Below are positions 8,109-17,359 of a stretch of DNA of 64,000 nt, piece by piece. The translations under genes and the position numbers were made by a program. Location: the NCBI RefSeq assembly GCF_005877905.1, contig NZ_SWDV01000003.1:248001-312000 (forward strand), read 5' to 3'. Numbering within the stretch: position 1 is the first letter of the stretch; every line of letters begins with the position of its first letter. The notes below the pieces were generated by a model. That model was not told where the DNA came from. It saw nothing but the letters and a program-made list of their open reading frames with translations, and searched no databases. This stretch comes from Pseudomonas nicosulfuronedens (GTDB taxonomy: Bacteria > Pseudomonadota > Gammaproteobacteria > Pseudomonadales > Pseudomonadaceae).

Positions 8109-9244
8109 TGGCCGAGAACGACAGTAGCGAAGACAAGACAGAGGAACCCACCGAGAAACGGCGCCGGGAGGCGCGCGAGAAGGGCCAGCTCCCCAGGTCC
8201 AAGGAGCTGAACACCCTGGCTGTGCTCCTGGCCGGCGCCGGCGGCCTGCTGATGTTCGGCGCGAGCCTGGCCGATGCGCTGATGCGCCTGATGCGCGGCA
8301 GCTTCCAGCTGGACCGCGCCACGGTGATGAACAGCGAAAGCATGCTCAACCTGTTGATCGCCGGCGGCAAGATCGGCGCCGATGCGATCTGGCCGGTCCT
8401 CGCGGTGCTGCTGATCGCAGCGTTGGTCGGCCCTGTCGCCCTGGGAGGCTGGCTGTTCTCCGCCGAGGCGCTGGCGCCCAAGTTCAGCCGGATGAATCCA
8501 CTGGCCGGGATCAAGCGCATGTTCTCGTTGCGCTCGCTGACCGAGCTGCTCAAGGCCCTCGCCAAGTTCGTGCTGGTGCTGATCGTGGCGATCCTGGTGC
8601 TCAAGGCCGACCAGGATGACCTGCTGGCGATCTCCCATGAGCCGCTGGAACAGGCCATGATCCATAGCGTCAGGATCGTCGGCTGGAGCGCCTTCTGGCT
8701 GGCCTGCAGCATCCTCTTCATCGCCGCCGCGGACGTTCCCTTCCAGCTCTGGGACAACCGCAAGAAGCTGATGATGACCAAGCAGGAGGTCAAGGACGAG
8801 TACAAGGACTCCGAGGGCAAGCCCGAGGTCAAGGCCAAGGTCCGCCAGATGCAGCGCGAAATGGCCAACCGGCGGATGATGCAGGCGGTGCCCGAAGCCG
8901 ACGTCATCATCACCAACCCGACGCACTTCGCCGTGGCCCTGAAATACGACGCCGAGAAGGGCGGGGCGCCCAGGCTGCTGGCTAAGGGCAACGACTTCAT
9001 GGCGCTGAAAATTCGCGAGATCGCCCAGGAGCACAAGGTCACGGTACTCGAATCCCCGGCGCTGGCGCGGGCGGTGTACTACTCCACCGAACTCGACCAT
9101 GAGATTCCTGCCGGGCTTTACCTTGCCGTGGCCCAGGTGCTGGCCTACGTCTACCAGCTCAAGCAATACCGCGCCGGCAAGGGCAAGCGCCCGGGGCCGA
9201 TGCCGGACCTGCCGATCCCGCCGGATCTGCGCCGCGACGAGTGA
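8108..9244 (+). CDS. flhB: Flagellar export switch protein FlhB
   Basis: FlhB sets export substrate specificity and cleaves itself at an NPTH site. It has 378 residues from the ATG at 8108; a TTG codon one position upstream is not needed. It shows the acidic N-terminus (EDKTEEPTEKRRREAREKGQ), four membrane segments, and the autocleavage motif N270-P-T-H273 followed by FAVALKY. The C-terminal tail is Pro-rich. A stand-alone paralogue of its post-cleavage domain lies at 31287-31628. Confidence 0.96.
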   Translation: MAENDSSEDKTEEPTEKRRREAREKGQLPRSKELNTLAVLLAGAGGLLMFGASLADALMRLMRGSFQLDRATVMNSESMLNLLIAGGKIGADAIWPVLAVLLIAALVGPVALGGWLFSAEALAPKFSRMNPLAGIKRMFSLRSLTELLKALAKFVLVLIVAILVLKADQDDLLAISHEPLEQAMIHSVRIVGWSAFWLACSILFIAAADVPFQLWDNRKKLMMTKQEVKDEYKDSEGKPEVKAKVRQMQREMANRRMMQAVPEADVIITNPTHFAVALKYDAEKGGAPRLLAKGNDFMALKIREIAQEHKVTVLESPALARAVYYSTELDHEIPAGLYLAVAQVLAYVYQLKQYRAGKGKRPGPMPDLPIPPDLRRDE

Positions 9245-9332
9245 CCCGCAGGCGCCGCACGTGCAGTAGGATGGTCGGCTTGCGCTCGGCGTCGAAGGCT
9301 CCGGGCGGCCTGTTCAGCCAAGGAAACGTTAC

Positions 9333-10625
9333 ATGCTTCGGGACTCCTTCGCCGGCCTGCGCTTTGCGTTCTGGCTCTTCCTCTGCCTGCTCACCTGCGT
9401 CCAGCCCAGTTGGGCCGACGCGCCCGCCGATGGCGGCGTGCTGCTGCCGCTGAACGAGCGCGTGGTGGACGTCACCGGTACCCTCGACCCAGCCTCCAGG
9501 GCCCGCCTGATCGACAAGCTCAAGGCCCTTGAAGATCGCCGCGGCGCGCAGATTGCCGTGGTGATGTTGCCCACCGTCGGCGAGATGGGCATCGAAGCTT
9601 TCTCCAACCGACTCTTCAGCCTCTGGAAGCTCGGCCGCAAGGGCGTGGATGACGGTGTGCTGCTGGTGGTGGCGAAGGACGACCACCTGATGCGCATCGA
9701 GGTCGGCTATGGCCTGGAAGGCGCGATCCCCGACGTGCTCGCCGGGCGCATCATCCGTGAACGCATGGCGCCGGCTTTCCGCGACGGCAACTACGCAGGC
9801 GGTATCGAGTCAGCGGTGGACGCGCTGATCACCCTGGTCGACGGCGAGACGTTGCCCGACCCCGTCCCCGAGCCATTGCGCCTGCCGCTGGAAGCCTGGT
9901 TGCTGCTGGCGTCCTTCGTCGTGGGCGGCGTTGGCGGCGTGCTGCTCGCGGCGCGTCGAATGGGCTGGCGTGGGGCTCTGGCACTCGGTGTCGTGGTCGT
10001 CATCGGGGTGGCGGTGCTGGCCGGTGGTACCGACACGCTGGCGACCGTGGCGATCGCGCCGTTCTGCCTGCTGATCGGCGGCGCCACCTTCGGCGCGCTG
10101 TGGACGGTTCGCACGGTGTTCTATACCGTGCTCGGGCTGATCGCCTACTGCATTCTGCTCGGCTTCCTGACGCCGCGATTCGGCAGCCTGCTCTGGGTCT
10201 ACGCGCTGGCCGCCCCCATGGCGCTGATGATCATCCTGGGCCTGTGGTGGTTGCTGATCTCGATGATGCGCGATGTGTGGCGCGGCGAGAGCAAGGCCCG
10301 CAAGGGTCGGAAGGGGCGCAAGGCGGCCAAGGGAGCGAACGGCCGCAAGGCCTTTTACTGGCGCCTGGCAGTCTTCATCGGTCTTTACCTGCTGCTTGGC
10401 CTGGCTATCGGTGCGCCGGCCGCTCCGCTGAACTGGCTGCTGCTGTTGCCCTTCATGTGCCTGCCAGGGCTGTTGGTCTTCGGCGCGGGGCAGGGCGGTG
10501 CGGGAGGAGGGTCAGGCTCCGGTGGCAGTTCGTCCAGCGGATCGTCCGGCGGTAGCTCGGGTGGTGGCGGATTCTCCGGTGGCGGCGGCTCCAGCGGCGG
10601 TGGCGGCGCTTCCGGGAGCTGGTGA
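9333..10625 (+). CDS. TPM-domain (YgcG-type) membrane protein
   Basis: The 430-residue protein starts with a signal peptide ending near SWADA. A TPM domain follows (about residues 45-165; RVVDVTGTLDPASRARL, QIAVVMLPTVG, DDGVLLVVAKDD, RIEVGYGLEGAIPD), then several membrane segments. A basic cytoplasmic patch (KARKGRKGRKAAKG) and another membrane pair come next, and the tail is Gly/Ser-rich and ends in GASGSW. That low-complexity end is typical of YgcG-like proteins. TPM proteins have been linked to membrane-protein or photosystem maintenance, but their activity in Pseudomonas is unclear. It lies between flhB and flhA; the Shine-Dalgarno AAGGAAAC is clear. A direct flagellar role is not shown. 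Confidence 0.85.
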   Translation: MLRDSFAGLRFAFWLFLCLLTCVQPSWADAPADGGVLLPLNERVVDVTGTLDPASRARLIDKLKALEDRRGAQIAVVMLPTVGEMGIEAFSNRLFSLWKLGRKGVDDGVLLVVAKDDHLMRIEVGYGLEGAIPDVLAGRIIRERMAPAFRDGNYAGGIESAVDALITLVDGETLPDPVPEPLRLPLEAWLLLASFVVGGVGGVLLAARRMGWRGALALGVVVVIGVAVLAGGTDTLATVAIAPFCLLIGGATFGALWTVRTVFYTVLGLIAYCILLGFLTPRFGSLLWVYALAAPMALMIILGLWWLLISMMRDVWRGESKARKGRKGRKAAKGANGRKAFYWRLAVFIGLYLLLGLAIGAPAAPLNWLLLLPFMCLPGLLVFGAGQGGAGGGSGSGGSSSSGSSGGSSGGGGFSGGGGSSGGGGASGSW

Positions 10626-10668
10626 GAGGGGCCGCTCTGTTTCAGGCATTTCAGGTCTTTCGAGAAAG

Positions 10669-10684
10669 TTGGAACGCTTCCTGC
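10669..10684 (+). promoter_or_regulatory. Sigma-54 promoter of the flhA operon
   Basis: TTGGAACG at 10669-10676 and TGC at 10682-10684 keep the exact GG-N10-GC spacing. The site is between the TPM gene stop (10625) and the flhA start (10768). flhA, flhF and fleN are RpoN-dependent early genes in P. aeruginosa, which agrees with this site. Confidence 0.8.
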
Positions 10685-10767
10685 AAAACCCTGTGCGGAT
10701 GCCCGGTTGGGCGTCAAAAGTTTGATCCGGTGGCCGGCTCGGTCACCAACGCGCAGGGGAAATTCGG

Positions 10768-12891
10768 GTGGATCGTACGCAACTGATCGGCACTGTTCGC
10801 AGCAATCTGGTAGGGCTCAGCCGGGGCAACCTCGGCGTGCCCCTGCTGTTGCTCGCCATGCTGGCGATGATGACCCTGCCCATCCCGCCGTTCCTGCTGG
10901 ATGTGCTGTTCACCTTCAACATCGCCCTGTCCATCGTGGTCCTGCTGGTCAGCGTGTACGCCCTGCGCCCGCTGGATTTCGCCGTCTTCCCGACCATCCT
11001 GCTGGTCGCCACCCTGCTGCGCCTGGCGCTGAACGTCGCGTCCACCCGCGTCGTGCTGCTCCACGGCCACGACGGCCATGCGGCCGCGGGCAAGGTGATC
11101 CAGGCATTCGGTGAGGTCGTGATCGGCGGCAACTACGTCGTCGGTATCGTGGTCTTCGCGATCCTCATGATCATCAACTTCGTGGTGGTCACCAAGGGCG
11201 CCGGGCGTATCTCCGAGGTGAGCGCGCGTTTCACCCTCGACGCCATGCCCGGCAAGCAGATGGCCATCGACGCCGACCTCAACGCCGGCTTGATCGAGCA
11301 GGCGGAAGCCAAGAAGCGCCGCGCCGAAGTCGCCCAGGAAGCCGACTTCTACGGCTCCATGGACGGTGCCAGCAAATTCGTCCGTGGTGACGCCGTCGCC
11401 GGTCTGCTGATCCTCTTCATCAACCTCATCGGTGGCGTGGCCATCGGCATGATCCAGCACTCGATGAGCTTCGGCGATGCCGGCAAGGTCTACGCCCTGC
11501 TGACCATCGGTGACGGTCTGGTGGCGCAGCTGCCTTCCCTGCTGCTGTCCACGGCCGCCGCGATCATGGTGACCCGCGTGTCCAGCTCCGAGGACATGGG
11601 CCAGCAGGTCAACCGCCAGATGTTCGCCTCGCCCAAGGCGCTGGCCATCTCTGCCGCCATCCTGATCGCCATGGGCCTGGTGCCGGGCATGCCGCACGTG
11701 TCCTTCGTTGGCCTGGGCGGCCTGGCCGCCGGTGGCGCGTACCTGATCTGGCACCGTCAGCGCCAGGCCAGCCAGAAGGCCGAGCAGGAAGCCCAGACCC
11801 AGCAGGAACTGCTGCCGGCGCAGCGCGCCGAGCAGACCAAGGAGCTGGGCTGGGACGACGTGACCCCGGTGGACATGGTCGGCCTGGAAGTGGGCTACCG
11901 CCTGATTCCGCTGGTGGACCGCAACCAGGGCGGCCAATTGCTGGCGCGGATCAAGGGTGTGCGCAAGAAGCTGTCCCAGGACCTGGGTTTCCTGATGCCG
12001 TCGGTGCACATCCGCGACAACCTCGACCTGTTGCCCAACGCCTATCGCCTGACGCTCATGGGCGTCAGCGTGGCGGAAGCCGAGATCTACCCGGACCGCG
12101 ACCTGGCGATCAACCCCGGTCAGGTGTTCGGCACCCTCAACGGCATTGCCGGCAAGGACCCCGCTTTCGGCCTGGAGGCCGTGTGGATCGAGGCCTCGCA
12201 GCGTGACCAGGCGCAGTCCCTGGGCTACACCGTGGTCGACGCCAGCACCGTGGTCGCCACCCACCTGAACCAGGTGCTGCACAAGCATGCCCACGAGCTG
12301 CTCGGCCACGAGGAAGTCCAGCAACTGATGCAACTGCTGGCCAAGACCTCGCCCAAGCTGGCCGAAGAGTTGGTGCCGGGGATGATTTCCCTGTCGACGC
12401 TGCTCAAGGTCCTTCAGGCGCTGCTGCAGGAGCAGGTGCCGGTACGTGACATCCGTACCATCGCCGAGGCCATCGCCAACGTGGCGGTGAAGAGTCAAGA
12501 TCCCGCCGCGATGGTGGCGGCGGTTCGTGTCGCGCTGTCCCGCGCAATCGTGCAAACCATTGTGGGACTAGAGCCGGAGCTGCCTGTGATCACCCTGGAA
12601 CCCAGGTTGGAACAGATATTGCTCAATAGTCTTCAGAAGGCCGGACAGGGCTCCGAAGACGGCATGTTGCTGGAACCCGGAATGGCCGAAAAGCTGCAAC
12701 GCTCGATGGTTGAAGCGGCGCAGCGTCAGGAGATGCTCGGCAAGCCGGCGATTCTGCTGGTGGCAGGTCCCATCCGCGCGATGATGTCGCGATTCGCCCG
12801 GATGGCGGTTCCCACCATGAACGTGCTGGCTTACCAGGAAATCCCCGACAACAAACAAGTCACGATTGTCGCCACTGTTGGGCAGAACTGA
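10768..12891 (+). CDS. flhA: Flagellar export gate protein FlhA
   Basis: FlhA forms the nonameric export-gate ring. In 707 residues it has an N-terminal half of about eight membrane segments with the FHIPEP-type signature region (TRVVLLHG, GDAVAGLLILFINLIGG), a linker, and a large cytoplasmic domain (DMVGLEVGYRLIPLVD...). It starts with GTG at 10768 behind the Shine-Dalgarno AGGGGA, and no better ATG is near. The flhF start is 15 bp after the stop. Confidence 0.97.
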   Translation: MDRTQLIGTVRSNLVGLSRGNLGVPLLLLAMLAMMTLPIPPFLLDVLFTFNIALSIVVLLVSVYALRPLDFAVFPTILLVATLLRLALNVASTRVVLLHGHDGHAAAGKVIQAFGEVVIGGNYVVGIVVFAILMIINFVVVTKGAGRISEVSARFTLDAMPGKQMAIDADLNAGLIEQAEAKKRRAEVAQEADFYGSMDGASKFVRGDAVAGLLILFINLIGGVAIGMIQHSMSFGDAGKVYALLTIGDGLVAQLPSLLLSTAAAIMVTRVSSSEDMGQQVNRQMFASPKALAISAAILIAMGLVPGMPHVSFVGLGGLAAGGAYLIWHRQRQASQKAEQEAQTQQELLPAQRAEQTKELGWDDVTPVDMVGLEVGYRLIPLVDRNQGGQLLARIKGVRKKLSQDLGFLMPSVHIRDNLDLLPNAYRLTLMGVSVAEAEIYPDRDLAINPGQVFGTLNGIAGKDPAFGLEAVWIEASQRDQAQSLGYTVVDASTVVATHLNQVLHKHAHELLGHEEVQQLMQLLAKTSPKLAEELVPGMISLSTLLKVLQALLQEQVPVRDIRTIAEAIANVAVKSQDPAAMVAAVRVALSRAIVQTIVGLEPELPVITLEPRLEQILLNSLQKAGQGSEDGMLLEPGMAEKLQRSMVEAAQRQEMLGKPAILLVAGPIRAMMSRFARMAVPTMNVLAYQEIPDNKQVTIVATVGQN

Positions 12892-12906
12892 TTGAGGTCC
12901 AAGGCC

Positions 12907-14217
12907 ATGCAGGTAAAACGCTTCTTCGCCGCTGATATGCGTCAGGCCATGAAACTGGTCCGTGACGAGCTGGGCCCGGACGCCGCGATCATCGGCAATC
13001 GCCGTGTCGCCGGTGGCGTTGAGCTGACTGCGGCGCTGGATTACCAGGCCCCGGTGGCGGCCAGCAAGCCGAACCCGGCGCTGGAAGCCGAGCTGCGCAA
13101 GACCCAGGCGAAGATCGCCCAGGCCAAGGCCGATCTGTCGGCTCCCGCCCGTGCCAGCGATGGCGTGCGCAAGGACCGTCAAATGTACGGCACCGAGAAG
13201 CCGCGTCGCAGCGCTGCCGAAACCCTGGCCGCAGCCATGGACGCACCGGCTGCCCCGGCGCCGGCCGCTGTCGGCCAGCAGGCGCTGGAAGCCATGCGTT
13301 TCGAACTCAATGGCCTGCGCGAGCTGATCGAAGTGCAGCTGGGCTCCATCGCCTGGAACCAGCTGCAGAACCAGCGTCCGAAACAGGCCGGCCTGTGGCG
13401 TCGCCTGCAACGCATGGGGCTGCCGGCCGACCTGTCGCGCAACCTGCTGGAGCGCGTGGCTTCCATCGCCGACCCGAAGCAGGCCTGGCGCATGCTGCTG
13501 GCGCATCTGGCGCGCTCGATCAATACCCCGGAAATCGACCTGCTGGAGCAGGGCGGCGTGATCGCCCTGGTCGGCCCGGCTGGCATGGGCAAGACCACCA
13601 CCCTGGCCAAGCTGGCTGCCCGCTACGTCCTCAAATACGGCGCGCAGAGCATCGCCCTGGTGTCCATGGACAGTTTCCGCATCGGTGCGCAGGAGCAGAT
13701 CAAGACCCTCGGCCGCATTCTCAATGTGCCGGTGACCCTGGTCGATCCGGGCCAGTCGCTGATCCAGGCCATGGCGCCCCTGGCGCGCAAGCGTCTGGTG
13801 CTGATCGACACTGCCGGCCTGCCCGCCAATGATCCGGCGCTGCGCATGCAGCTCGAAGCGTTGTCGTCGCTGAGCCTGAACGTGAAGAATTACCTCGTGT
13901 TGGCGGCGACCAGCCAGAGTCAGGTACTCAAGTCCGCCTGGCAGAACTATCGTTCCTGTGGGCTGGCCGGGTGCATCCTGACCAAACTGGACGAAGCCGG
14001 AAGCCTCGGCGAAGCTCTGGCTCTGGCTATCAGCCAGCATCTACCGGTAGCCTATCTGGCTGACGGGCCGAAGATCCCGGACGACCTGCATGTGGCACGC
14101 GCGCACCAACTGGTGAGTCGTGCGGTGAGCCTGCAGTCGCCCGAAGAGCCCTGCGAGGACGCCATGGCGGACATGTTCGCCGGTCTTTATCAACAGCCGG
14201 TGCGTCGCGCCAGCTGA
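12907..14217 (+). CDS. flhF: Flagellar placement GTPase FlhF
   Basis: FlhF is an SRP-like GTPase that places the flagellum at the cell pole. It has 436 residues from the ATG at 12907: an N-terminal basic B domain with an Ala/Pro linker, then the NG domain with P-loop GPAGMGKT (223-230), SMDSFRIGAQEQ, LIDTAGL and LTKLDEAGSLG. The open frame upstream to 12892 uses a TTG and is less likely. It works against FleN, encoded next. Confidence 0.95.
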   Translation: MQVKRFFAADMRQAMKLVRDELGPDAAIIGNRRVAGGVELTAALDYQAPVAASKPNPALEAELRKTQAKIAQAKADLSAPARASDGVRKDRQMYGTEKPRRSAAETLAAAMDAPAAPAPAAVGQQALEAMRFELNGLRELIEVQLGSIAWNQLQNQRPKQAGLWRRLQRMGLPADLSRNLLERVASIADPKQAWRMLLAHLARSINTPEIDLLEQGGVIALVGPAGMGKTTTLAKLAARYVLKYGAQSIALVSMDSFRIGAQEQIKTLGRILNVPVTLVDPGQSLIQAMAPLARKRLVLIDTAGLPANDPALRMQLEALSSLSLNVKNYLVLAATSQSQVLKSAWQNYRSCGLAGCILTKLDEAGSLGEALALAISQHLPVAYLADGPKIPDDLHVARAHQLVSRAVSLQSPEEPCEDAMADMFAGLYQQPVRRAS

Positions 14218-14381
14218 AGATTGTGAGCCCCGTGTGGGGCATGGGGCGGCCGGTTGAGCCGCCCAAGCGATGCGGATGCTCTGCAAGACGATCCGCGAGC
14301 GCCGGAGGCGGTAGAGCACTGCAACCGGATTAGCCGAAACGCCAGAAGCGTGACGGTCGAACGACGAGACAAGGTATTGAT
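14218..14381. other. flhF-fleN intergenic region with two stem-loops
   Basis: The stretch contains GCCCCGTGTGGGGC (from 14227) and a 7-bp stem GGGCGGC/GCCGCCC at 14244-14264. Neither is followed by a T-run, so neither is a convincing intrinsic terminator. I saw no clear promoter. Confidence 0.5.
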
Positions 14382-15209
14382 ATGGGTATGCATCCGGTTC
14401 AGGTAATCGCAGTCACCGGTGGCAAGGGTGGCGTAGGCAAGACCAACGTGTCGGTGAACCTGTCGCTGGCGCTGGCCGATCTCGGCCGCCGCGTCATGCT
14501 GCTGGACGCCGACCTGGGCCTGGCCAACGTCGACGTGCTGCTGGGGCTGTCGCCCAAGCGGACGCTGGCCGACGTGATCGAAGGCGAATGCGACCTGCGC
14601 GACGTGATCCTCCAGGGCCCCGGTGGCATCCGCATCGTTCCGGCGGCCTCGGGCACCCAGAGCATGGTGCACCTCACGCCGATGCAGCACGCCGGCCTGA
14701 TCCAGGCCTTCAGCGACATCAGCGACAACATCGACGTGCTGGTGGTGGACACCGCCGCCGGCATCGGTGACTCGGTGGTGAGCTTCGTTCGTGCCGCCCA
14801 GGAAGTGCTGCTGGTCGTTTGTGATGAACCCACGTCCATCACCGATGCCTACGCTTTGATCAAGCTGCTCAACCGCGACTACGGCATGACCCGTTTCCGC
14901 GTGCTGGCGAACATGGCCCACAGTCCCCAGGAAGGCCGCAATCTGTTCGCCAAGCTGACCAAGGTCACCGACCGCTTCCTGGATGTGGCGCTGCAGTACG
15001 TCGGCGCCATTCCCTACGACGAGTCGGTGCGCAAGGCGGTGCAGAAGCAGCGTTCGGTGTATGAGGCGTTCCCGCGCAGCAAGGCTTCCCTGGCCTTCCG
15101 TGCGGTGGCGCAGAAGGTCGACAGCTGGCCGCTGCCGGCCAACCCACGAGGGCACCTGGAGTTCTTCGTCGAGCGCCTGGTGCAACATCCCACGGGTTCG
15201 GCCGTATGA
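14382..15209 (+). CDS. fleN: Flagellar number regulator FleN (FlhG), MinD-like ATPase
   Basis: FleN is an antiactivator that binds FleQ and limits flagellar number to one. The 275-residue protein has the deviant Walker A KGGVGKT (residues 15-21), the LLDADLGLANVDVLLG segment and the Walker B-like VLVVDTAAGIG. The start at 14382 gives MGMHPVQV; an ATG two codons later is also possible. The stop overlaps the fliA ATG (ATGA). Confidence 0.95.
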   Translation: MGMHPVQVIAVTGGKGGVGKTNVSVNLSLALADLGRRVMLLDADLGLANVDVLLGLSPKRTLADVIEGECDLRDVILQGPGGIRIVPAASGTQSMVHLTPMQHAGLIQAFSDISDNIDVLVVDTAAGIGDSVVSFVRAAQEVLLVVCDEPTSITDAYALIKLLNRDYGMTRFRVLANMAHSPQEGRNLFAKLTKVTDRFLDVALQYVGAIPYDESVRKAVQKQRSVYEAFPRSKASLAFRAVAQKVDSWPLPANPRGHLEFFVERLVQHPTGSAV

Positions 15210-15955
15210 CCGCGGCCTCCGGAGCGCGTATGTACAGCAAGGCACAGGCGCACAACTCCCAGGAACTGCTGATCCAGAAACACGCCCCGCTGGTGAAGCG
15301 CATCGCCTACCACCTGCTCGGCCGCCTGCCGGCCAGCGTGCAGGTGGAGGACCTGATGCAGGCCGGCATGATCGGCCTGCTGGAGGCAGCGAAGAAGTAC
15401 GACCAGGGCAAGGGGGCGAGCTTCGAAACCTACGCCGGCATCCGCATCCGTGGCGCCATGCTCGATGAGGTGCGCAAGGGCGACTGGGCCCCGCGTTCGG
15501 TCCACCGCAACACCCGCATGGTCAGTGACGCGATCCGCGCCGTCGAAGCGCGCACCGGACGCGACGCTAAAGATCAGGAGGTTGCTGCCGAACTCAATAT
15601 GAGCCTCGAAGATTATTACGGCATCCTCAGCGACACCCAGGGCAGCCGTCTGTACAGCTTCGATGACATGTTGCAGGACGGCGACCAGGGCAGCGGCTTT
15701 GCCGAAGACGCCTCGCACCACGAGAACGAGCCGTCCCACGGTCTGGAAGACGAACGCTTCCAGGCCGCCCTGGCCGATGCCATCAGCAAGCTGCCCGAGC
15801 GTGAGCGGCTGGTACTGGCCCTGTACTACGACGAGGAGCTCAACCTCAAGGAGATCGGCGAAGTGCTGGGCGTCAGCGAATCCCGCGTCAGCCAGCTGCA
15901 CAGCCAGTGCGCCGCGCGCCTGCGCTCGCGTCTGGCGGAGTGGCGCGCGCGCTGA
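15206..15955 (+). CDS. fliA: Flagellar sigma factor FliA (sigma-28)
   Basis: FliA directs transcription of late flagellar genes such as fliC and flgM. Its 249 residues carry sigma region 2 (LVKRIAYHLLGRLP, DLMQAGMIGLLEAAKKYD), region 3 and region 4 with the helix-turn-helix (LNLKEIGEVLGVSESRVSQL). The start codon overlaps the end of fleN by 4 bp. Confidence 0.97.
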   Translation: MTAASGARMYSKAQAHNSQELLIQKHAPLVKRIAYHLLGRLPASVQVEDLMQAGMIGLLEAAKKYDQGKGASFETYAGIRIRGAMLDEVRKGDWAPRSVHRNTRMVSDAIRAVEARTGRDAKDQEVAAELNMSLEDYYGILSDTQGSRLYSFDDMLQDGDQGSGFAEDASHHENEPSHGLEDERFQAALADAISKLPERERLVLALYYDEELNLKEIGEVLGVSESRVSQLHSQCAARLRSRLAEWRAR

Positions 15956-16152
15956 GCATCGGGTAGTTTCGCGTCGGCTGCCTCTGTGGGGCGGTGCTGA
16001 AGGGATTTTCCTTAGGCAAGTTATAGGCTTACGAATTTTTGGGTGACGTTCCTTTGACGCGCCCACCGCAAAGAGCGCACGGCGCTCGATGAATTGACGG
16101 CACGCCCGCCAGGGCGCGTTTGGTATCGATGGAGGCAGGTTTGGACAAGAAC
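15956..16152. other. fliA-cheY intergenic region
   Basis: No gene is visible in this 197-bp stretch. An AT-richer patch (16005-16045) could carry the cheY promoter, but I could not fit a convincing sigma-28 (TAAAG-N-GCCGATAA) or sigma-54 match. Confidence 0.5.
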
Positions 16153-16527
16153 ATGAAAATTCTCATCGTGGACGACTTTTCCACGATGAGGCGCATCATC
16201 AAGAACCTCCTGCGGGACCTGGGGTTCACCAACACCGCAGAAGCCGACGACGGCACCACTGCGCTGCCGATGCTGCACAGCGGCAACTTCGACTTCCTCG
16301 TTACCGACTGGAACATGCCTGGCATGACCGGCATCGACCTGCTTCGTGCGGTCCGCGCCGACGAGCGTCTGAAGCACCTGCCGGTGCTGATGGTCACCGC
16401 CGAAGCCAAGCGCGACCAGATCATCGAAGCGGCCCAGGCCGGGGTCAACGGCTATGTGGTCAAGCCTTTCACCGCTCAGGTGCTGAAAGAAAAGATCGAG
16501 AAGATTTTCGAGCGGGTCGGCAGCTGA
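16153..16527 (+). CDS. cheY: Chemotaxis response regulator CheY
   Basis: CheY carries phosphate from CheA to FliM and reverses rotation. It is a 124-residue single receiver with acidic pocket D7/D8, phospho-acceptor D52 (VTDWNMPG), the conserved MVTAEA threonine region and VVKPF lysine. The ATG at 16153 gives the length seen in other pseudomonads. A GGAGG at about 16132 better fits an in-frame TTG at 16141, which would add MDKN, so the start is slightly uncertain. cheZ follows 18 bp downstream. Confidence 0.95.
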   Translation: MKILIVDDFSTMRRIIKNLLRDLGFTNTAEADDGTTALPMLHSGNFDFLVTDWNMPGMTGIDLLRAVRADERLKHLPVLMVTAEAKRDQIIEAAQAGVNGYVVKPFTAQVLKEKIEKIFERVGS

Positions 16528-16545
16528 GGCTGACAAGAGGGCGTC

Positions 16546-17328
16546 ATGGATTTCAACGAATCCGCGGGTGACTTCGAGTCGACCCTGAAAAAACACGCGC
16601 GCGAGTTGGTCGAATGCCTCGAGCAGGGCGACGTGCAGACCGCCGTGCAACTGATCTCCGAGCTCAACCAGGCGCGCGATCGTGGGCTTTACCAGGAAGT
16701 GGGCAAGCTCACCCGTGAGCTGCACAACGCCATCGTCAACTTCCAGATCGACCCCAGCTCTCCGCGTGCCCAGGAAGTCTCGCAGATCGCCGACGCCACT
16801 GATCGCCTGTCCTACGTGGTGACGATGACCGAGAAAGCGGCCAACCGCACCATGGACCTGGTGGAAGAGTGCACCCCGGTGGTCATGCACATCGAGACCC
16901 AGGCCAAGGAACTGCAGGAAGACTGGTCACGGTTCATGCGTCGCGAACTGGGCCCCGAGGCCTTCCGTGACCTGGCCAAGCGTGTCGAGCAGTTCCTCTA
17001 CATCAGCGCCCAGGACAGCCGCAAGCTCTCCGCGCACCTGAACGACATCCTGCTCGCGCAGGACTTCCAGGACCTCACCGGGCAAGTGATCAAGCGTGTC
17101 ACCAAGCTGGTGACCGAGGTCGAGTCGAACCTGGTGAAGCTGGTCTGGATGGCGGGACAGGTCGATCGCTACGCCGGCATCGAGCATGACCACGAGAGCA
17201 TGCGCGACGCGGTGGAAAAAGAAAGATCGTCCAAGGGTGAAGGTCCGCAGATTGCTGCCGATACAAGAAAGGACGTCGTATCCGGTCAGGACGATGTCGA
17301 TGACCTGTTGTCCAGCCTTGGTTTTTAA
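16546..17328 (+). CDS. cheZ: CheY-P phosphatase CheZ
   Basis: CheZ dephosphorylates CheY-P. The 260-residue, mostly helical protein has the catalytic stretch LLAQDFQDLTGQVIKRV, with the conserved Asp/Gln pair. Its C-terminal CheY-docking peptide is QDDVDDLLSSLGF. Shine-Dalgarno: AAGAGGG. It lies between cheY and cheA. Confidence 0.95.
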   Translation: MDFNESAGDFESTLKKHARELVECLEQGDVQTAVQLISELNQARDRGLYQEVGKLTRELHNAIVNFQIDPSSPRAQEVSQIADATDRLSYVVTMTEKAANRTMDLVEECTPVVMHIETQAKELQEDWSRFMRRELGPEAFRDLAKRVEQFLYISAQDSRKLSAHLNDILLAQDFQDLTGQVIKRVTKLVTEVESNLVKLVWMAGQVDRYAGIEHDHESMRDAVEKERSSKGEGPQIAADTRKDVVSGQDDVDDLLSSLGF

Positions 17329-17359
17329 GCGTCCGCTGACGCTGTAGAGGGAGCACCGA

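Noticed and set aside
15956..16152. Sigma-28 promoter for cheYZ
   Set aside because: FliA control is expected from P. aeruginosa, but I could not find both TAAAG and GCCGATAA elements at proper spacing.
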